DNA of 64,000 bases from Actinokineospora enzanensis DSM 44649 (GTDB taxonomy: Bacteria > Actinomycetota > Actinomycetes > Mycobacteriales > Pseudonocardiaceae), in contig NZ_KB894441.1 of NCBI RefSeq assembly GCF_000374445.1, forward strand, positions 1-64,000, read 5' to 3'. A model generated the notes under the pieces. That model had not been told where the DNA came from and did no database searches. It saw nothing but the letters and a program-made list of their open reading frames with translations. Made by a program: the position numbers and the translations under genes. Each line of letters starts with the position of its first letter. The first letter of the stretch is position 1. Positions 17,510-26,491 of the stretch are shown piece after piece.

Positions 17510-18184
17510 GTGATCTCAGGACTCCCGGGCCGCCTGCTCGACGACCTCGGACCGGCCATCGTGGGGGGTAAGTACCCCGCTGGCACGGTCCTACGCACCG
17601 AGGAACTGGAACGCGCCCACCGCGTCTCCCGCACGGTGGTCCGCGAGGCCCTGCGCGTACTGGAGGCCATGCGGCTGATCAGCAGCCGCCGCCGCGTCGG
17701 CATCACCGTCCTGCCCCGCGCCGACTGGAATCTCTACGACCCGCTGGTCATCCGCTGGCGCCTGGCCGGTTCCGACCGCGTCGACCAGCTCCGCTCGCTC
17801 ACCGAGCTCCGCGCCGCCGCCGAGCCGACCGCCGCCGCCCTCGCCGCCACCCGAGTCACCCCCGACCAGGTGGGCACTCTGACCGCACTGGCCGTCGAAC
17901 TGCGCTCCAGCACCCACGACCTGGATGCCTTCCTCACCCACGACATCGCCTTCCACCGGCTGATCCTGACCGCCTCCGGAAACGAGATGTTCGCCCAGCT
18001 CGGCGACGTCGTCGCGGCCGTGCTCACCGGCCGCACCCACCACCACCTGATGCCCGCCACCCCGGCCCCCTGGGCCGTGCGCCTGCACGTGGAGGTCGCC
18101 GAGGCCATCACGGCAGGCGACCCGGTACGTGCCGAATCCGTCATGCGCGCCATCGTCAGCGTGGTACTGGCCGAACTCCCCTGA
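17510..18184 (+). CDS. GntR/FadR-family transcriptional regulator of gluconate genes
   Basis: This 224-residue protein has an N-terminal winged helix (YPAGTVLRTEEL, SRTVVREALRVLEA, about residues 21-50). An FCD-type all-helical ligand domain follows, with metal-ligand pattern DIAFHRLIL and later His-rich VLTGRTHHH. FadR-type members sense sugar acids such as gluconate. It is divergent from gntK-gntP, which it probably represses. The GTG at 17510 fits the domain start; the open frame extends upstream through the promoter. Its stop abuts the jetD stop with no spacer. Confidence 0.87.
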   Translation: MISGLPGRLLDDLGPAIVGGKYPAGTVLRTEELERAHRVSRTVVREALRVLEAMRLISSRRRVGITVLPRADWNLYDPLVIRWRLAGSDRVDQLRSLTELRAAAEPTAAALAATRVTPDQVGTLTALAVELRSSTHDLDAFLTHDIAFHRLILTASGNEMFAQLGDVVAAVLTGRTHHHLMPATPAPWAVRLHVEVAEAITAGDPVRAESVMRAIVSVVLAELP

Positions 18185-19303
18185 TCAGCCGAGGTCGGTG
18201 AGCAGTTCGGCGATCACCACGTCCTCCGGGACCGCCCAGCCCGCGCGCATCGCCTCGGTCAGGTCCGGGTCCCAGGGGGTGGCCGGGGGTGCCGCGTCCA
18301 GGGCGGGGAGGTCGATCTCCTCCTGGCGCGCGCGGCTCAGTGCGGCGCGGTAATCGTCGGCGGTCATGCGCCATGGGGTGCCGTTGGTCAGTGACAGTGC
18401 CTGCTGGGCGATGAGCAGGCCGTGGGCGTCGAAGTCGCTGTGCACGCGGGCGCCCGACAGGGTCGACAGCACCTGGCGGGTCACCGGGTTCACGTGGCCG
18501 GACAGGCAGAGCAGCGGCGTGCGGATCCCGGCGGCGATGGCGGCGTCGATCGTGCGTGGGCTCGTACAGACAGCGGCTACCAGGCCGGAGGGCACGCGGT
18601 CGCGGATCGTCAGGTGGGTGGGCAGGCCCTGTGCGTTGCGGTCGTCGAAGCCGGGGAAAGCCCAGGTCAGTATGGTAGTGGACACGCCGTCGAGCAGGAC
18701 GCCGCAGCGTTCCCATAGGCGCTTCTCCTCGCCGCGCTGGCGGGGAAGCGGGACGCCGTGGGCGAGGGCGGCGGCGCGTAAGACGAGGCCGGTCAGGCGG
18801 TGGCCCTGGGCGAGATCGGACCGCACCTCCCAGGACGGGGGCGGGACCGACGAGTCCAGGTGCAATGAAGCGACGATCGCGGCGGCCTGTCGGGCGGCCG
18901 TGGCCAGCCGGTCCGGGGCGATCTTGGCGTAGCGGCGGGCCTGGTCGACCCAGCGCGGCACCCAGTCGCCGGACACGCCCGCGTCGGTCATGGCCTGGAA
19001 CAGGATGCGGTCGGCCTCGTCCGGTGCGGCGGCGGGAACGGCCGCCGCCTGCTCGCCGAACACCGCGCCGAGCACATCGGATAGTCCACAGTGGAATCGC
19101 GAGCGCACGGCGTCGTCCAGGTCGGCGACCGGGATGGTCGTGCCCACGCCCGCCGTCAGTTCCCGGCCCAGCAAGCCGGACACCGCAGACGCGGCCGCCG
19201 GGTCCGGAGCCTTGTAGCCCAGCTTCACCTGGCCACGGGCCACCGCCGTGCGCGCCTGGCGCCACAGGACCGCGTACTCCGGCCGGTCGAACTCCTCGGT
19301 CAC
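18185..19303 (-). CDS. jetD: Wadjet type II nuclease subunit JetD (DUF3323/DUF2399, TIGR02679)
   Basis: This 372-residue protein has an N-terminal DUF3323-like part and a C-terminal DUF2399 Toprim-like domain. Visible landmarks are LLCLSGHVNPVT and the acidic motif SDFDAHG (about residue 286), the expected metal-binding DxD. JetD is the nuclease that cuts plasmid DNA extruded by the JetABC SMC complex (known for Wadjet systems). The GTG start overlaps the jetC stop (GTGA at 19300-19303). It is last of four coupled genes and ends one base after the convergent FadR gene. Confidence 0.9.
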   Translation of the reverse strand: MTEEFDRPEYAVLWRQARTAVARGQVKLGYKAPDPAAASAVSGLLGRELTAGVGTTIPVADLDDAVRSRFHCGLSDVLGAVFGEQAAAVPAAAPDEADRILFQAMTDAGVSGDWVPRWVDQARRYAKIAPDRLATAARQAAAIVASLHLDSSVPPPSWEVRSDLAQGHRLTGLVLRAAALAHGVPLPRQRGEEKRLWERCGVLLDGVSTTILTWAFPGFDDRNAQGLPTHLTIRDRVPSGLVAAVCTSPRTIDAAIAAGIRTPLLCLSGHVNPVTRQVLSTLSGARVHSDFDAHGLLIAQQALSLTNGTPWRMTADDYRAALSRARQEEIDLPALDAAPPATPWDPDLTEAMRAGWAVPEDVVIAELLTDLG

Positions 19304-22300
19304 GGGTCGTCCCGTTCCAGGTCGGCGCCGTCCCACGTGGTGTGCGTGCAGGCGACGCCGTGGCCGGACTTGGGGCGCAGGACGTCGTAGATGTGCATGC
19401 GCGGGATGCGGTCGGACACGCCCCAGCCGCTGGGCCAGGTGATGATCCAGTCCATGTCCAGGTCGACCAGCAGCTCCAGCATACGGGCGATGGTCGGGTC
19501 GTCCAGCCGCTCGAACGCCTCGTCCAGCAGCACCAGCCGTAGCGGGGACATGGTCGCGGCCAGGCCTGCGGAGATGGCGCCGTAGAACGCGGCCGCCGCA
19601 GCGAACAGCGTCACGTACGAGATCAGCCGGGTCTCGCCGGAGGACAGCTGACGCAGCCGTCGCGAGCGGGGCTTGCCGTCCGGGCCGGTGTCGCGGACGC
19701 GCACGGTGAACGCGAACCAGGACCGGTAGTCCAAGGCCCTGGCCAGGATCTCGGTGTAACCGCCGGTGGTGCTGTCGCGTTCGGACTCGATGCGCTCGGT
19801 GAACACCTGCTGCAACCGGGTGTCCTGCTCCTCGGTGCGCTGCGCGAACGGCACCCGGAGCAATCGGAGCGCCTCCAGCGTGGCCTCGTCCAGCCAGGCG
19901 GCGGGTTGCCACTCCAGCCGCACGTGCACGCCCTGGCTGGACCGCGCGGTGTCCAGCACGTCGTTCATCCGCCGGGTCAGGTCCTCGGCGACGGCGATCT
20001 GCGCGGACAGCCGCTCGGCCAGCTCGCGCACCAGGTGCAGGGCGAAGATCCCCTGGTACTGCTCGGTCAGGAAGCCGCGCCGCTCGGCCAGCCGGTCGGC
20101 CACCCGCCGGGCGGCGACCGCCACCGGGGCCGGGCCCTCCTCCGCCGACACCACCACGGTCAGGATGCCCGCGTGCCGCTCGGGCAGCACGTTGTGCGTG
20201 CCCGCCAGCGAGGACTGGAGGTTCTGCAGCTTGGTGAGGACGTTCTCCTCGCTGGGCAGCCGCTTCGCCTCGGCGACCGCCGCCTCCAGCAGCGCCCACG
20301 CGGCCGCGTCGTCGTCCGGTCGGTCCTCGGTGATCGCGGCGGGCCACACGCCGGGCGCGGCCAATGCCTCCGCAAACGCTTGCGCCGCGCTGTCCGCCGC
20401 CGCCCGCTTGCCGTCGATCTCCGCGCCCCGGGTGTCCAGCAGGGTCTGCGTCTTCACCACCTGGTTGGACAGCTCGACCGACGTCCGCCGCGCCTCCGGC
20501 AGCTCTTGTCGGGCCGCGCGCCGCTGCCGCTCCAGCTCACCGAGCTGCCGCGACACCTCCTCGGCCGCGCCGCCGACCGCCGCCGTCAGCTCGGCCAGGG
20601 CGGCCGCCTCGCGGTGGAACGCCACGCACTTCTCGTCCGCCACCCGCTCGGCGGTGGTCCGGTCGTCGACCGATGCGTTGTGGTCGTGCAGCGCCTCCAC
20701 CAGGTCGCGCACCGTGCCGACGCACCGCTTCGCCAGCGCGTCGCGCAGGCTCTCCGCCGACCCGCGCGCCTGGCTCGCCGCCCGCTGCGCCGCGCGCAAC
20801 GCCTCGGTGTCCGCGGACAGCCCGGCCGCGCCCGCGTCCTGGGACAGCTCGGTCTCCATCGCCCGCACCCGGCCCTCGGCGGCCACGTGCTCCGACCGCC
20901 GCCGCTCGGCCTTGGTCGCGGTCTCCTCGGCCTGCCGGGTCGCCTGCTCGGCGGTGACCCGGGCGCCGATCAGCTCCCGGTCGTCCGGGAACGCGTCCAG
21001 GTGCCGGTCCCACACCTCGACCGTGGCCGACCGGGCGCGCAGCTCCGCCTCGGCCGCGGCCAGCTCGGTGTGCAGCACCTCCAGCGCCGCGGCCAGCTCG
21101 GTGATCGCCCGCTGCCGAGCCGCCGCCCGCGCGCCCGCGCCGACGAACTCGGCGTCCGGTTTGGACAGTGCGCCGCGCAGCACGCCCGCGCGCCACCGCC
21201 CGGACGGCCAGACCGCCAGGCCGGGGTACTCCGCGTCGTAGGACACCGACGCCAACAGCGCGGCCACGACCTCGGCGGACACCGGCGCGTCCGGCTCCAC
21301 GGCCGGAACCAGGGCCGCGCTCAACGGTTCCGGCGCCGAACCGTCCACACTGGCCAATACGCCCGCGAGGCCCGTGTCGCCGATCCCGCCATCGGGACGG
21401 ACCCACGCGGTGAGCAACCCACTGCCCTGCAACGCCGCCTCGATGCCCGCGCGCGCCGCCGGGTCGAGACCGGGCGCGAAGTCCACGAGCCGGTAGAACG
21501 CGGCGCCCGCGCCCTGGTCGACCAGTCCGGCCGGGGCCGCGTCCACGCCCTTGCGCAGCTCGATCAGCCGGGCCTCGGCGTCCTTGGTGCGCTTGATCAG
21601 ATCGTCCACGGTCTGCCGGGCGGCCACCACGCGCTGGCGCAACCCGGTCAGGTGCGGGGCCGCCCACTGCCGCGCGCCTTCCGCCGCCGCGCGGGTCGCG
21701 TCCGGCGCGGCCAGCACGGCATCCACGAGGGGAGGCTGGGGCGGTCGGGGGGCGTGCGGGTCACCGGCGAACGGACCGGCCGACGTCCACGCCACCGCCC
21801 GCTCGCACCACACCTCCGCCGCCACGCCGAACCGCTGCCGCGCCTCGTACCGGCGGCCCGCCGACTCGGTCGCCTCGATCTGCGTGTCGCGGGCCTTGGC
21901 GTGCAGCTTGTCCAGCTCCTGCCGGTCGGCGTCCAACGACATCGCCCGGTCGTGCAGGGACATCGCCAGCGCCGCGCGCCGGGCCGCCTCGCCTGCCAGC
22001 TCACCCGCGCGCCCGGCGGCGACGGTCAGGCTCGCGGACAGCTCGTCCGGGGCCACCGCGGGCGGGGTGCGGCGCTGGATGGTCAGCGGCTCGGCCTCCG
22101 GGTCCGGCTTGGCGCGTACCCGGTCGGTCGCCGTGCCCGGCACGGGCTTCGGGGCGGCGGGCACGTTCGGCCGCATCGACGCGTCCAGCCCGGCGGCGGC
22201 CACGGCGTCCGAAGTGGACTGTGCGAGCTCGGCCGCGTCCTCGATGTCCCCGCCCAGGCGGCGCAACACGGTCAGCACGGTCTCCACCGCGCGATCGGCG

Positions 22301-23553
22301 TGATTGCGCTGCATACCAGCGTTGTCCAGTGCCGCGCTCGCTGCTTCACGCGTGCGCTCGACAAGCTTCTCCCGGTCCTGCAAGTCGCGAAGGCCTTGAT
22401 AGGCGGGGAGGGACTTGAGCGAGTCGATGCTGTTCTCCAGCTCGGCGTCGCGCTCCTCCAAGGCCCGCACGCGTTCCTCGGCCTCGGTGTGCTTGGTCGC
22501 GTCGGCCCCGAGTCTCGTCTCCAGCTTGGCGATCTCCGCGCGCGCGTTGTCCAACGCGCGACCCGCGGACTGCGCGCGGCCGCCCGCGCCGTGCAGGGCA
22601 CCCAGGGCGTAACCGGAGTAGCCGGACAGGAACGCGCTCATCGCCGTGTCGGCCGAGCTGAGCCTGCCGATGTTCTCCCGGATGGACTCCAGGTCCTCGA
22701 ACGACGTGGCCAGCTGCTCGACCACGCCAGCGTCCAACGGCGGCAGCGCGTCGGTGAGGATCTGCTCCAGCTGCCCGTCCTGCACCTTCAGCCCGATGTC
22801 CGGGTTGCGCAGGGTCCGTTGCAGGTGCAGCAGATCGCCGTACCGGCCGCCGGGAACGCCGTAGACGGTCTCGGCCACCTTGGCGCGGAACGCGGCCTCG
22901 TCGTAGACCCGGTCGGCGCCGAGCACCTCGCGCAGCGCGGCCGGGCCGAGCGGGACGCGGTCGGCGGAGGCCAGCTGGAAGTGCGTGCCGACCCTGGCCG
23001 GGGTGACGAACCGCCAGGAGTCGCTGATCTGCTGCGAGGTGGCCGACGCCTTCACGCCGATGCCGCAGGTGAGGTACTCGTCGGCACCGGTCGGGGTGGT
23101 TCGGTGCAGCTCGATCCAGGCGTAGCCGATGCGGTTGGGGCCGCCGTCGTAGTCGTCCAGCATGAGCCGCCGGATCGACACCGTGCCCGCGCCCTTGGAG
23201 CCCAGGTAGCGCAGGTCGCCGTCCAGGCACAGCGGCAGCAGCAGCTCCAGCGTGCGGGACTTGCCGGAACCGTTGGTGCCCTGGAAGATCGCGCGGCCGC
23301 CGGAGAAGTCGAACGTCTGCTCGCGGTACTGCCAGATGTTGACGATGCCGCCCCGGTGCAGCCGCCACCGGCCGAACGCGGGCGTGTCCTCGGGCTCGCC
23401 GACCGCCGCGCGATCGCCCACGGCGTGGTCGTCTACACCGGGAGAGTCGTCGGGGGAGTCCAGGAGGCCGTTCGGCTCGCTCACGCTGCTCGCTTCTGTC
23501 GGGTGCTCGGTTTCGGTGCGCGTGTTCGCACTGTGGCCGACGGGCTCCGTCAC
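19300..23553 (-). CDS. jetC: Wadjet type II SMC-like ATPase JetC (TIGR02680)
   Basis: This 1417-residue protein has Walker A FQGTNGSGKSRT (about residue 90), long Ala/Glu/Arg-rich coiled-coil regions, a central hinge-like part, signature LSSGETR (about 1302) and Walker B RLVLLDEAFERLDD (about 1340). SbcC/MukB-like Wadjet JetC dimerises and extrudes DNA loops with JetA and JetB. The GTG start at 23553 overlaps the jetB stop by GTGA. The open frame runs further upstream through jetB, but those residues do not look like a protein. The first 65 or so residues before FGRWRLHRGG are acidic and low-complexity, an extension ahead of the ATPase head. Confidence 0.94.
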   Translation of the reverse strand: MTEPVGHSANTRTETEHPTEASSVSEPNGLLDSPDDSPGVDDHAVGDRAAVGEPEDTPAFGRWRLHRGGIVNIWQYREQTFDFSGGRAIFQGTNGSGKSRTLELLLPLCLDGDLRYLGSKGAGTVSIRRLMLDDYDGGPNRIGYAWIELHRTTPTGADEYLTCGIGVKASATSQQISDSWRFVTPARVGTHFQLASADRVPLGPAALREVLGADRVYDEAAFRAKVAETVYGVPGGRYGDLLHLQRTLRNPDIGLKVQDGQLEQILTDALPPLDAGVVEQLATSFEDLESIRENIGRLSSADTAMSAFLSGYSGYALGALHGAGGRAQSAGRALDNARAEIAKLETRLGADATKHTEAEERVRALEERDAELENSIDSLKSLPAYQGLRDLQDREKLVERTREAASAALDNAGMQRNHADRAVETVLTVLRRLGGDIEDAAELAQSTSDAVAAAGLDASMRPNVPAAPKPVPGTATDRVRAKPDPEAEPLTIQRRTPPAVAPDELSASLTVAAGRAGELAGEAARRAALAMSLHDRAMSLDADRQELDKLHAKARDTQIEATESAGRRYEARQRFGVAAEVWCERAVAWTSAGPFAGDPHAPRPPQPPLVDAVLAAPDATRAAAEGARQWAAPHLTGLRQRVVAARQTVDDLIKRTKDAEARLIELRKGVDAAPAGLVDQGAGAAFYRLVDFAPGLDPAARAGIEAALQGSGLLTAWVRPDGGIGDTGLAGVLASVDGSAPEPLSAALVPAVEPDAPVSAEVVAALLASVSYDAEYPGLAVWPSGRWRAGVLRGALSKPDAEFVGAGARAAARQRAITELAAALEVLHTELAAAEAELRARSATVEVWDRHLDAFPDDRELIGARVTAEQATRQAEETATKAERRRSEHVAAEGRVRAMETELSQDAGAAGLSADTEALRAAQRAASQARGSAESLRDALAKRCVGTVRDLVEALHDHNASVDDRTTAERVADEKCVAFHREAAALAELTAAVGGAAEEVSRQLGELERQRRAARQELPEARRTSVELSNQVVKTQTLLDTRGAEIDGKRAAADSAAQAFAEALAAPGVWPAAITEDRPDDDAAAWALLEAAVAEAKRLPSEENVLTKLQNLQSSLAGTHNVLPERHAGILTVVVSAEEGPAPVAVAARRVADRLAERRGFLTEQYQGIFALHLVRELAERLSAQIAVAEDLTRRMNDVLDTARSSQGVHVRLEWQPAAWLDEATLEALRLLRVPFAQRTEEQDTRLQQVFTERIESERDSTTGGYTEILARALDYRSWFAFTVRVRDTGPDGKPRSRRLRQLSSGETRLISYVTLFAAAAAFYGAISAGLAATMSPLRLVLLDEAFERLDDPTIARMLELLVDLDMDWIITWPSGWGVSDRIPRMHIYDVLRPKSGHGVACTHTTWDGADLERDDP

Positions 23554-24830
23554 GGCGTCCCCTCCTCGTCGAACAGCGACCAGCCCGGCTCCGGCGGGAT
23601 CTCCGGCTGCGCGGTCGGTCGGCCGGGGGAGTCGTCCGGCTGCGGCAGCCAGCGGTGCGCGGCGGGGCTGATCAGCCAGCCGCCGTCCGCATCCGGCACG
23701 GCCAGGGACAGCCGGGTCATCAGGTCGACCACGTTGTCCACCAGCGTGTCGAGATCGTCGGTGGCCTGCCGCGACCACGCCGCCGGGTAGTCCTCGACCA
23801 GGATCCGGCACACCTCGCTCATCCGCTCCCGGCTGACCGGCACCCGGCCGTCCGGCCGCCGGGCAGGCTTCTCGCCGTCGTTCTCGCTGTCGATCCCGCT
23901 GTTGATCCCGCTGTTGACGGTGTCGGACTGGTCGAGCAGCTCCGGTAGCGCCAACAGGGTGATCCGGGCGACCGTGCCGGTGGACGGGAACACGACATCG
24001 GTCAGGTACTCCTCCGGGTCGGTCACCGCCACGCCCTCCGCGCGGATCTCGGTGACCAGGCCGAAACAGCGCTCCAACACCACGGACTCGCGGCGCTGGT
24101 TGCGCAGCAGCCACTCCGCCTCGGCGGCGGGCAGGTCGGCGTGCAGCGTGACCGGGTTCTCCACCAGCCTGCGCCGCACCGCGTGCTCCACGCCCAGCTG
24201 ACCGGGCGCGGCGGCCAGCGACACCAGCTCGTCGGCTGAGTCGGCCTCGGCCAGCGGCCCGGCGAGCAGCTGGCCGAGCAGGTCGGTGTGAATGGTGATC
24301 AAGGCCTCGGCGGGCGCCTCAGCGACCAGCCCGGCCACCGTGCCGTCCGTCTCGGTGATCACGCCAAGGCCGATCAGGTGCCGCAGCGCGGCGGTCAGCG
24401 CGCGCCGGTCGCCCACGCCGTCGGCCGCTTTGATCCCGGCCTCGGCCGTCGCCCCGCGCACGTCGGCGACCAGCCGGGACAGCAGCACCTGCCGCCCGAC
24501 ACCGGTCAACGCGGCCATCGTCAGGCACACGTACGCGTAGGCGCGCGGGGACAGGCCCGGCTCGCCGCGCGTGGTGTCCTCGCCCGGACCGCTCTTGTAC
24601 AGGCGCGCGAACCGGCGCTCCACGACCAGCCGGTAGCCCAGCAGGGTCGCGAACATCTCCTGCAACGAGACCCGGTAGCGATAGATCAACGGCAGCAGGT
24701 CGGCGTCCGGGCCGCCGGGGCGCAGCAGCGGGTGCCGTAGCAGGACCTTCGCGCAGCGGGCGACGTTCGCGGCGTCGATATCGGACAGGTCGCCGAGCAC
24801 GTCGGCGCGGAAGGCGGCCTTAGCGGGCAT
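23550..24830 (-). CDS. jetB: Wadjet type II subunit JetB (DUF2398, TIGR02678)
   Basis: This 426-residue protein matches the DUF2398/TIGR02678 pattern: an N-terminal winged-helix-like region with LLRHPLLRP, LIYRYRVSLQEMFATLLGYRL and RAYAYVCLTMAAL, then an Arg-rich EAEWLLRNQRRESVVLER region. It is the MukE/kite-like bridging subunit of the SMC complex. A variable linker near residues 305-320 is rich in Asn, Ser, Gly and Ile and coded by a tandem repeat. It overlaps jetA by 11 bases and jetC by 4. Confidence 0.92.
   Translation of the reverse strand: MPAKAAFRADVLGDLSDIDAANVARCAKVLLRHPLLRPGGPDADLLPLIYRYRVSLQEMFATLLGYRLVVERRFARLYKSGPGEDTTRGEPGLSPRAYAYVCLTMAALTGVGRQVLLSRLVADVRGATAEAGIKAADGVGDRRALTAALRHLIGLGVITETDGTVAGLVAEAPAEALITIHTDLLGQLLAGPLAEADSADELVSLAAAPGQLGVEHAVRRRLVENPVTLHADLPAAEAEWLLRNQRRESVVLERCFGLVTEIRAEGVAVTDPEEYLTDVVFPSTGTVARITLLALPELLDQSDTVNSGINSGIDSENDGEKPARRPDGRVPVSRERMSEVCRILVEDYPAAWSRQATDDLDTLVDNVVDLMTRLSLAVPDADGGWLISPAAHRWLPQPDDSPGRPTAQPEIPPEPGWSLFDEEGTP
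23892..23915 (-). repeat. 12-base tandem repeat inside jetB
   Basis: GATCCCGCTGTT occurs twice in tandem (23892-23903 and 23904-23915), keeping the frame and encoding repeated NSGI units in the JetB linker. Such a repeat could change in copy number without a frameshift. Confidence 0.6.
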
Positions 24831-26379
24831 CGCGCACCTTCTTGCCGGTGGCCACCCGGCTGATGCCCAGCACGGTGTCGCGCAGCGTCAACGTGCCCGA
24901 CTTGCTGCGGATCCTGGTCGTGGTGCCCGCCGCCGGGGTGAGCGTCAACGCCAGCCCGCGCACCTGGTCGGTGGCCGAACCCGGGTCGCTCGCGCCCTCG
25001 CGCTGCGCCATGGCCAGCGTCAACAGCTCGCACAACGCGCCAAGGGCGGCGCCGGACAGCGTCGTCCCGTCGAGGTCCGCGGCCGCGGCGGCCAGCTCGG
25101 CGGCGGCCGCCTCGCGCAGCTCGTCGGCCTCGCGGGCCTGGGCCAGCAGGCCCTGCTCGGTGATCGGGTCGTCCATGATCCGGGAGGTGCGGCCGCGCGC
25201 GCCCCGGTCGCCCCGGCCGCGCACGCTCACCGTCACGTCCAGCGCCGGGCCGTCCGCCCACGGGGTGTGCTCGTCGTCGCCGTCGTGCTCCGGGGCGGGC
25301 AGCAGGTTCCGCGCCGAGTGCAGGCCGAACGCGGCCGCGTAGACGGCGTGCGCGCGGTCCGGGGTCGACGCGTCCAGCCAGCCCGCCAACCGCACCAGCT
25401 CGGCGCGCCTGCTCGGCAGCAGCCCGCCGCCGGTTGTCGCGCGGCGGACCGTGGCCAGCAGCGCGCCGATCGCGCGGGTGGTCGCCTCGCGCAGCGCGGT
25501 CACCTGGCTCGGGTTGCCGGGGCGGTCGACGAACCAGTCGGTGAACTCCTGCCAATCGGCCTCGCCGCGCCCGCGCGTGCGCTCCACGGCCAAGCCAAGC
25601 TGTTCGGCCGGGCGCAGCAGCCGCAGCAGCTCACTGCGCCCGGAGGCCAGCGCGGTCAGCGCGCCTGCGATCGCGGGGGTGTACCGCAGCACATCCTCCA
25701 CCACGACCTGGATGTACTCGACCAGCAGGTTGCGGAACCCGGCGATCTCCTCCGGCGCCAAGTGGTGCCGGGTCAGGATCTGGCCCAGGTAGGCGTAGAA
25801 GTCGCGGACCGTGGCGGCCAGCTCGGCGTGCTGCAGGAACAGCGTGGTCACCCGCTCGGCCAGCTGTTCGCGGGCCCGCCGCGCGGGCAGCGAACCGGGG
25901 TCACGCTGGCCGCGCGCGACCGCCACCGCCAGCGCCTCGCCCAGCTCGCCAAGACCGCGCTCGATCGCGGGCAGCAGCTCCCGGGACACCTCGCGCGCGC
26001 CCTCCGGCACCCGCAGCAGCTCGTCAACGTCCCGCTGCACCCGCACGGCCAGCTTGCTGACCTGGTAGCGCATCGAGCCCTGCTGGAACTCCGCGATGCT
26101 CGCCGCGATGGTCTCCCGGCGCCCGTGCACCAGGTTCCCCCACTCGACCAGCTGCCGCAGCCGGGGGATCACCACATCGATGTGCGACTCGCCGATATCG
26201 ATCAGCCCGTCGCGCTCGGCCGCCGCCAGCGCGCTGGACACCTCGCCCGCGGACAGGTCGGCCAGCAGCGTCGAGGTGAACAACCGCATGATCGCCAGAT
26301 AGGTGTGGTGGTGCTCACGGGGCTGCAGATAGGCGTAGAGCTGGAGCCTGCTCGCGTCCCGCCCCTGCTCGTCCTCCAC
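24820..26379 (-). CDS. jetA: Wadjet type II subunit JetA (DUF2397, TIGR02677)
   Basis: This 519-residue protein opens with LQLYAYLQPREHHHTYLAIMRLF, the DUF2397 N-terminal signature. Helical repeats follow, including FYAYLGQILTRHHLAPEEIAGF and the C-terminal GTLTLRDTVLGISR. It is the MukF/kleisin-like subunit that links JetB to the JetC heads. GTG 26379 starts the recognisable domain; the open frame to 26418 is an alternative. It is first of the jetABCD operon and divergent from cobD, with 112 bases holding both promoters. The four genes appear intact. Confidence 0.92.
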   Translation of the reverse strand: MEDEQGRDASRLQLYAYLQPREHHHTYLAIMRLFTSTLLADLSAGEVSSALAAAERDGLIDIGESHIDVVIPRLRQLVEWGNLVHGRRETIAASIAEFQQGSMRYQVSKLAVRVQRDVDELLRVPEGAREVSRELLPAIERGLGELGEALAVAVARGQRDPGSLPARRAREQLAERVTTLFLQHAELAATVRDFYAYLGQILTRHHLAPEEIAGFRNLLVEYIQVVVEDVLRYTPAIAGALTALASGRSELLRLLRPAEQLGLAVERTRGRGEADWQEFTDWFVDRPGNPSQVTALREATTRAIGALLATVRRATTGGGLLPSRRAELVRLAGWLDASTPDRAHAVYAAAFGLHSARNLLPAPEHDGDDEHTPWADGPALDVTVSVRGRGDRGARGRTSRIMDDPITEQGLLAQAREADELREAAAAELAAAAADLDGTTLSGAALGALCELLTLAMAQREGASDPGSATDQVRGLALTLTPAAGTTTRIRSKSGTLTLRDTVLGISRVATGKKVRDAR

Positions 26380-26491
26380 GGCGGGCCACGATAGCCCGAG
26401 CGGCCGACAGCCGCGCACCCCGGCCGCCCGCCCACGCTACGGTTCCCTCGCCAGGGGGAATGTGCGCACAGGTTCGGCCAGAGGAGGATCC

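Noticed and set aside
19906..23790. 1294-codon open frame antisense to jetC
   Set aside because: Its composition is Arg/Gly/Leu-rich shadow sequence; JetC on the other strand has all SMC motifs.
26380..26491. Possible cobalamin riboswitch before cobD
   Set aside because: The 112-base gap is too short and shows none of the conserved B12-box sequence.
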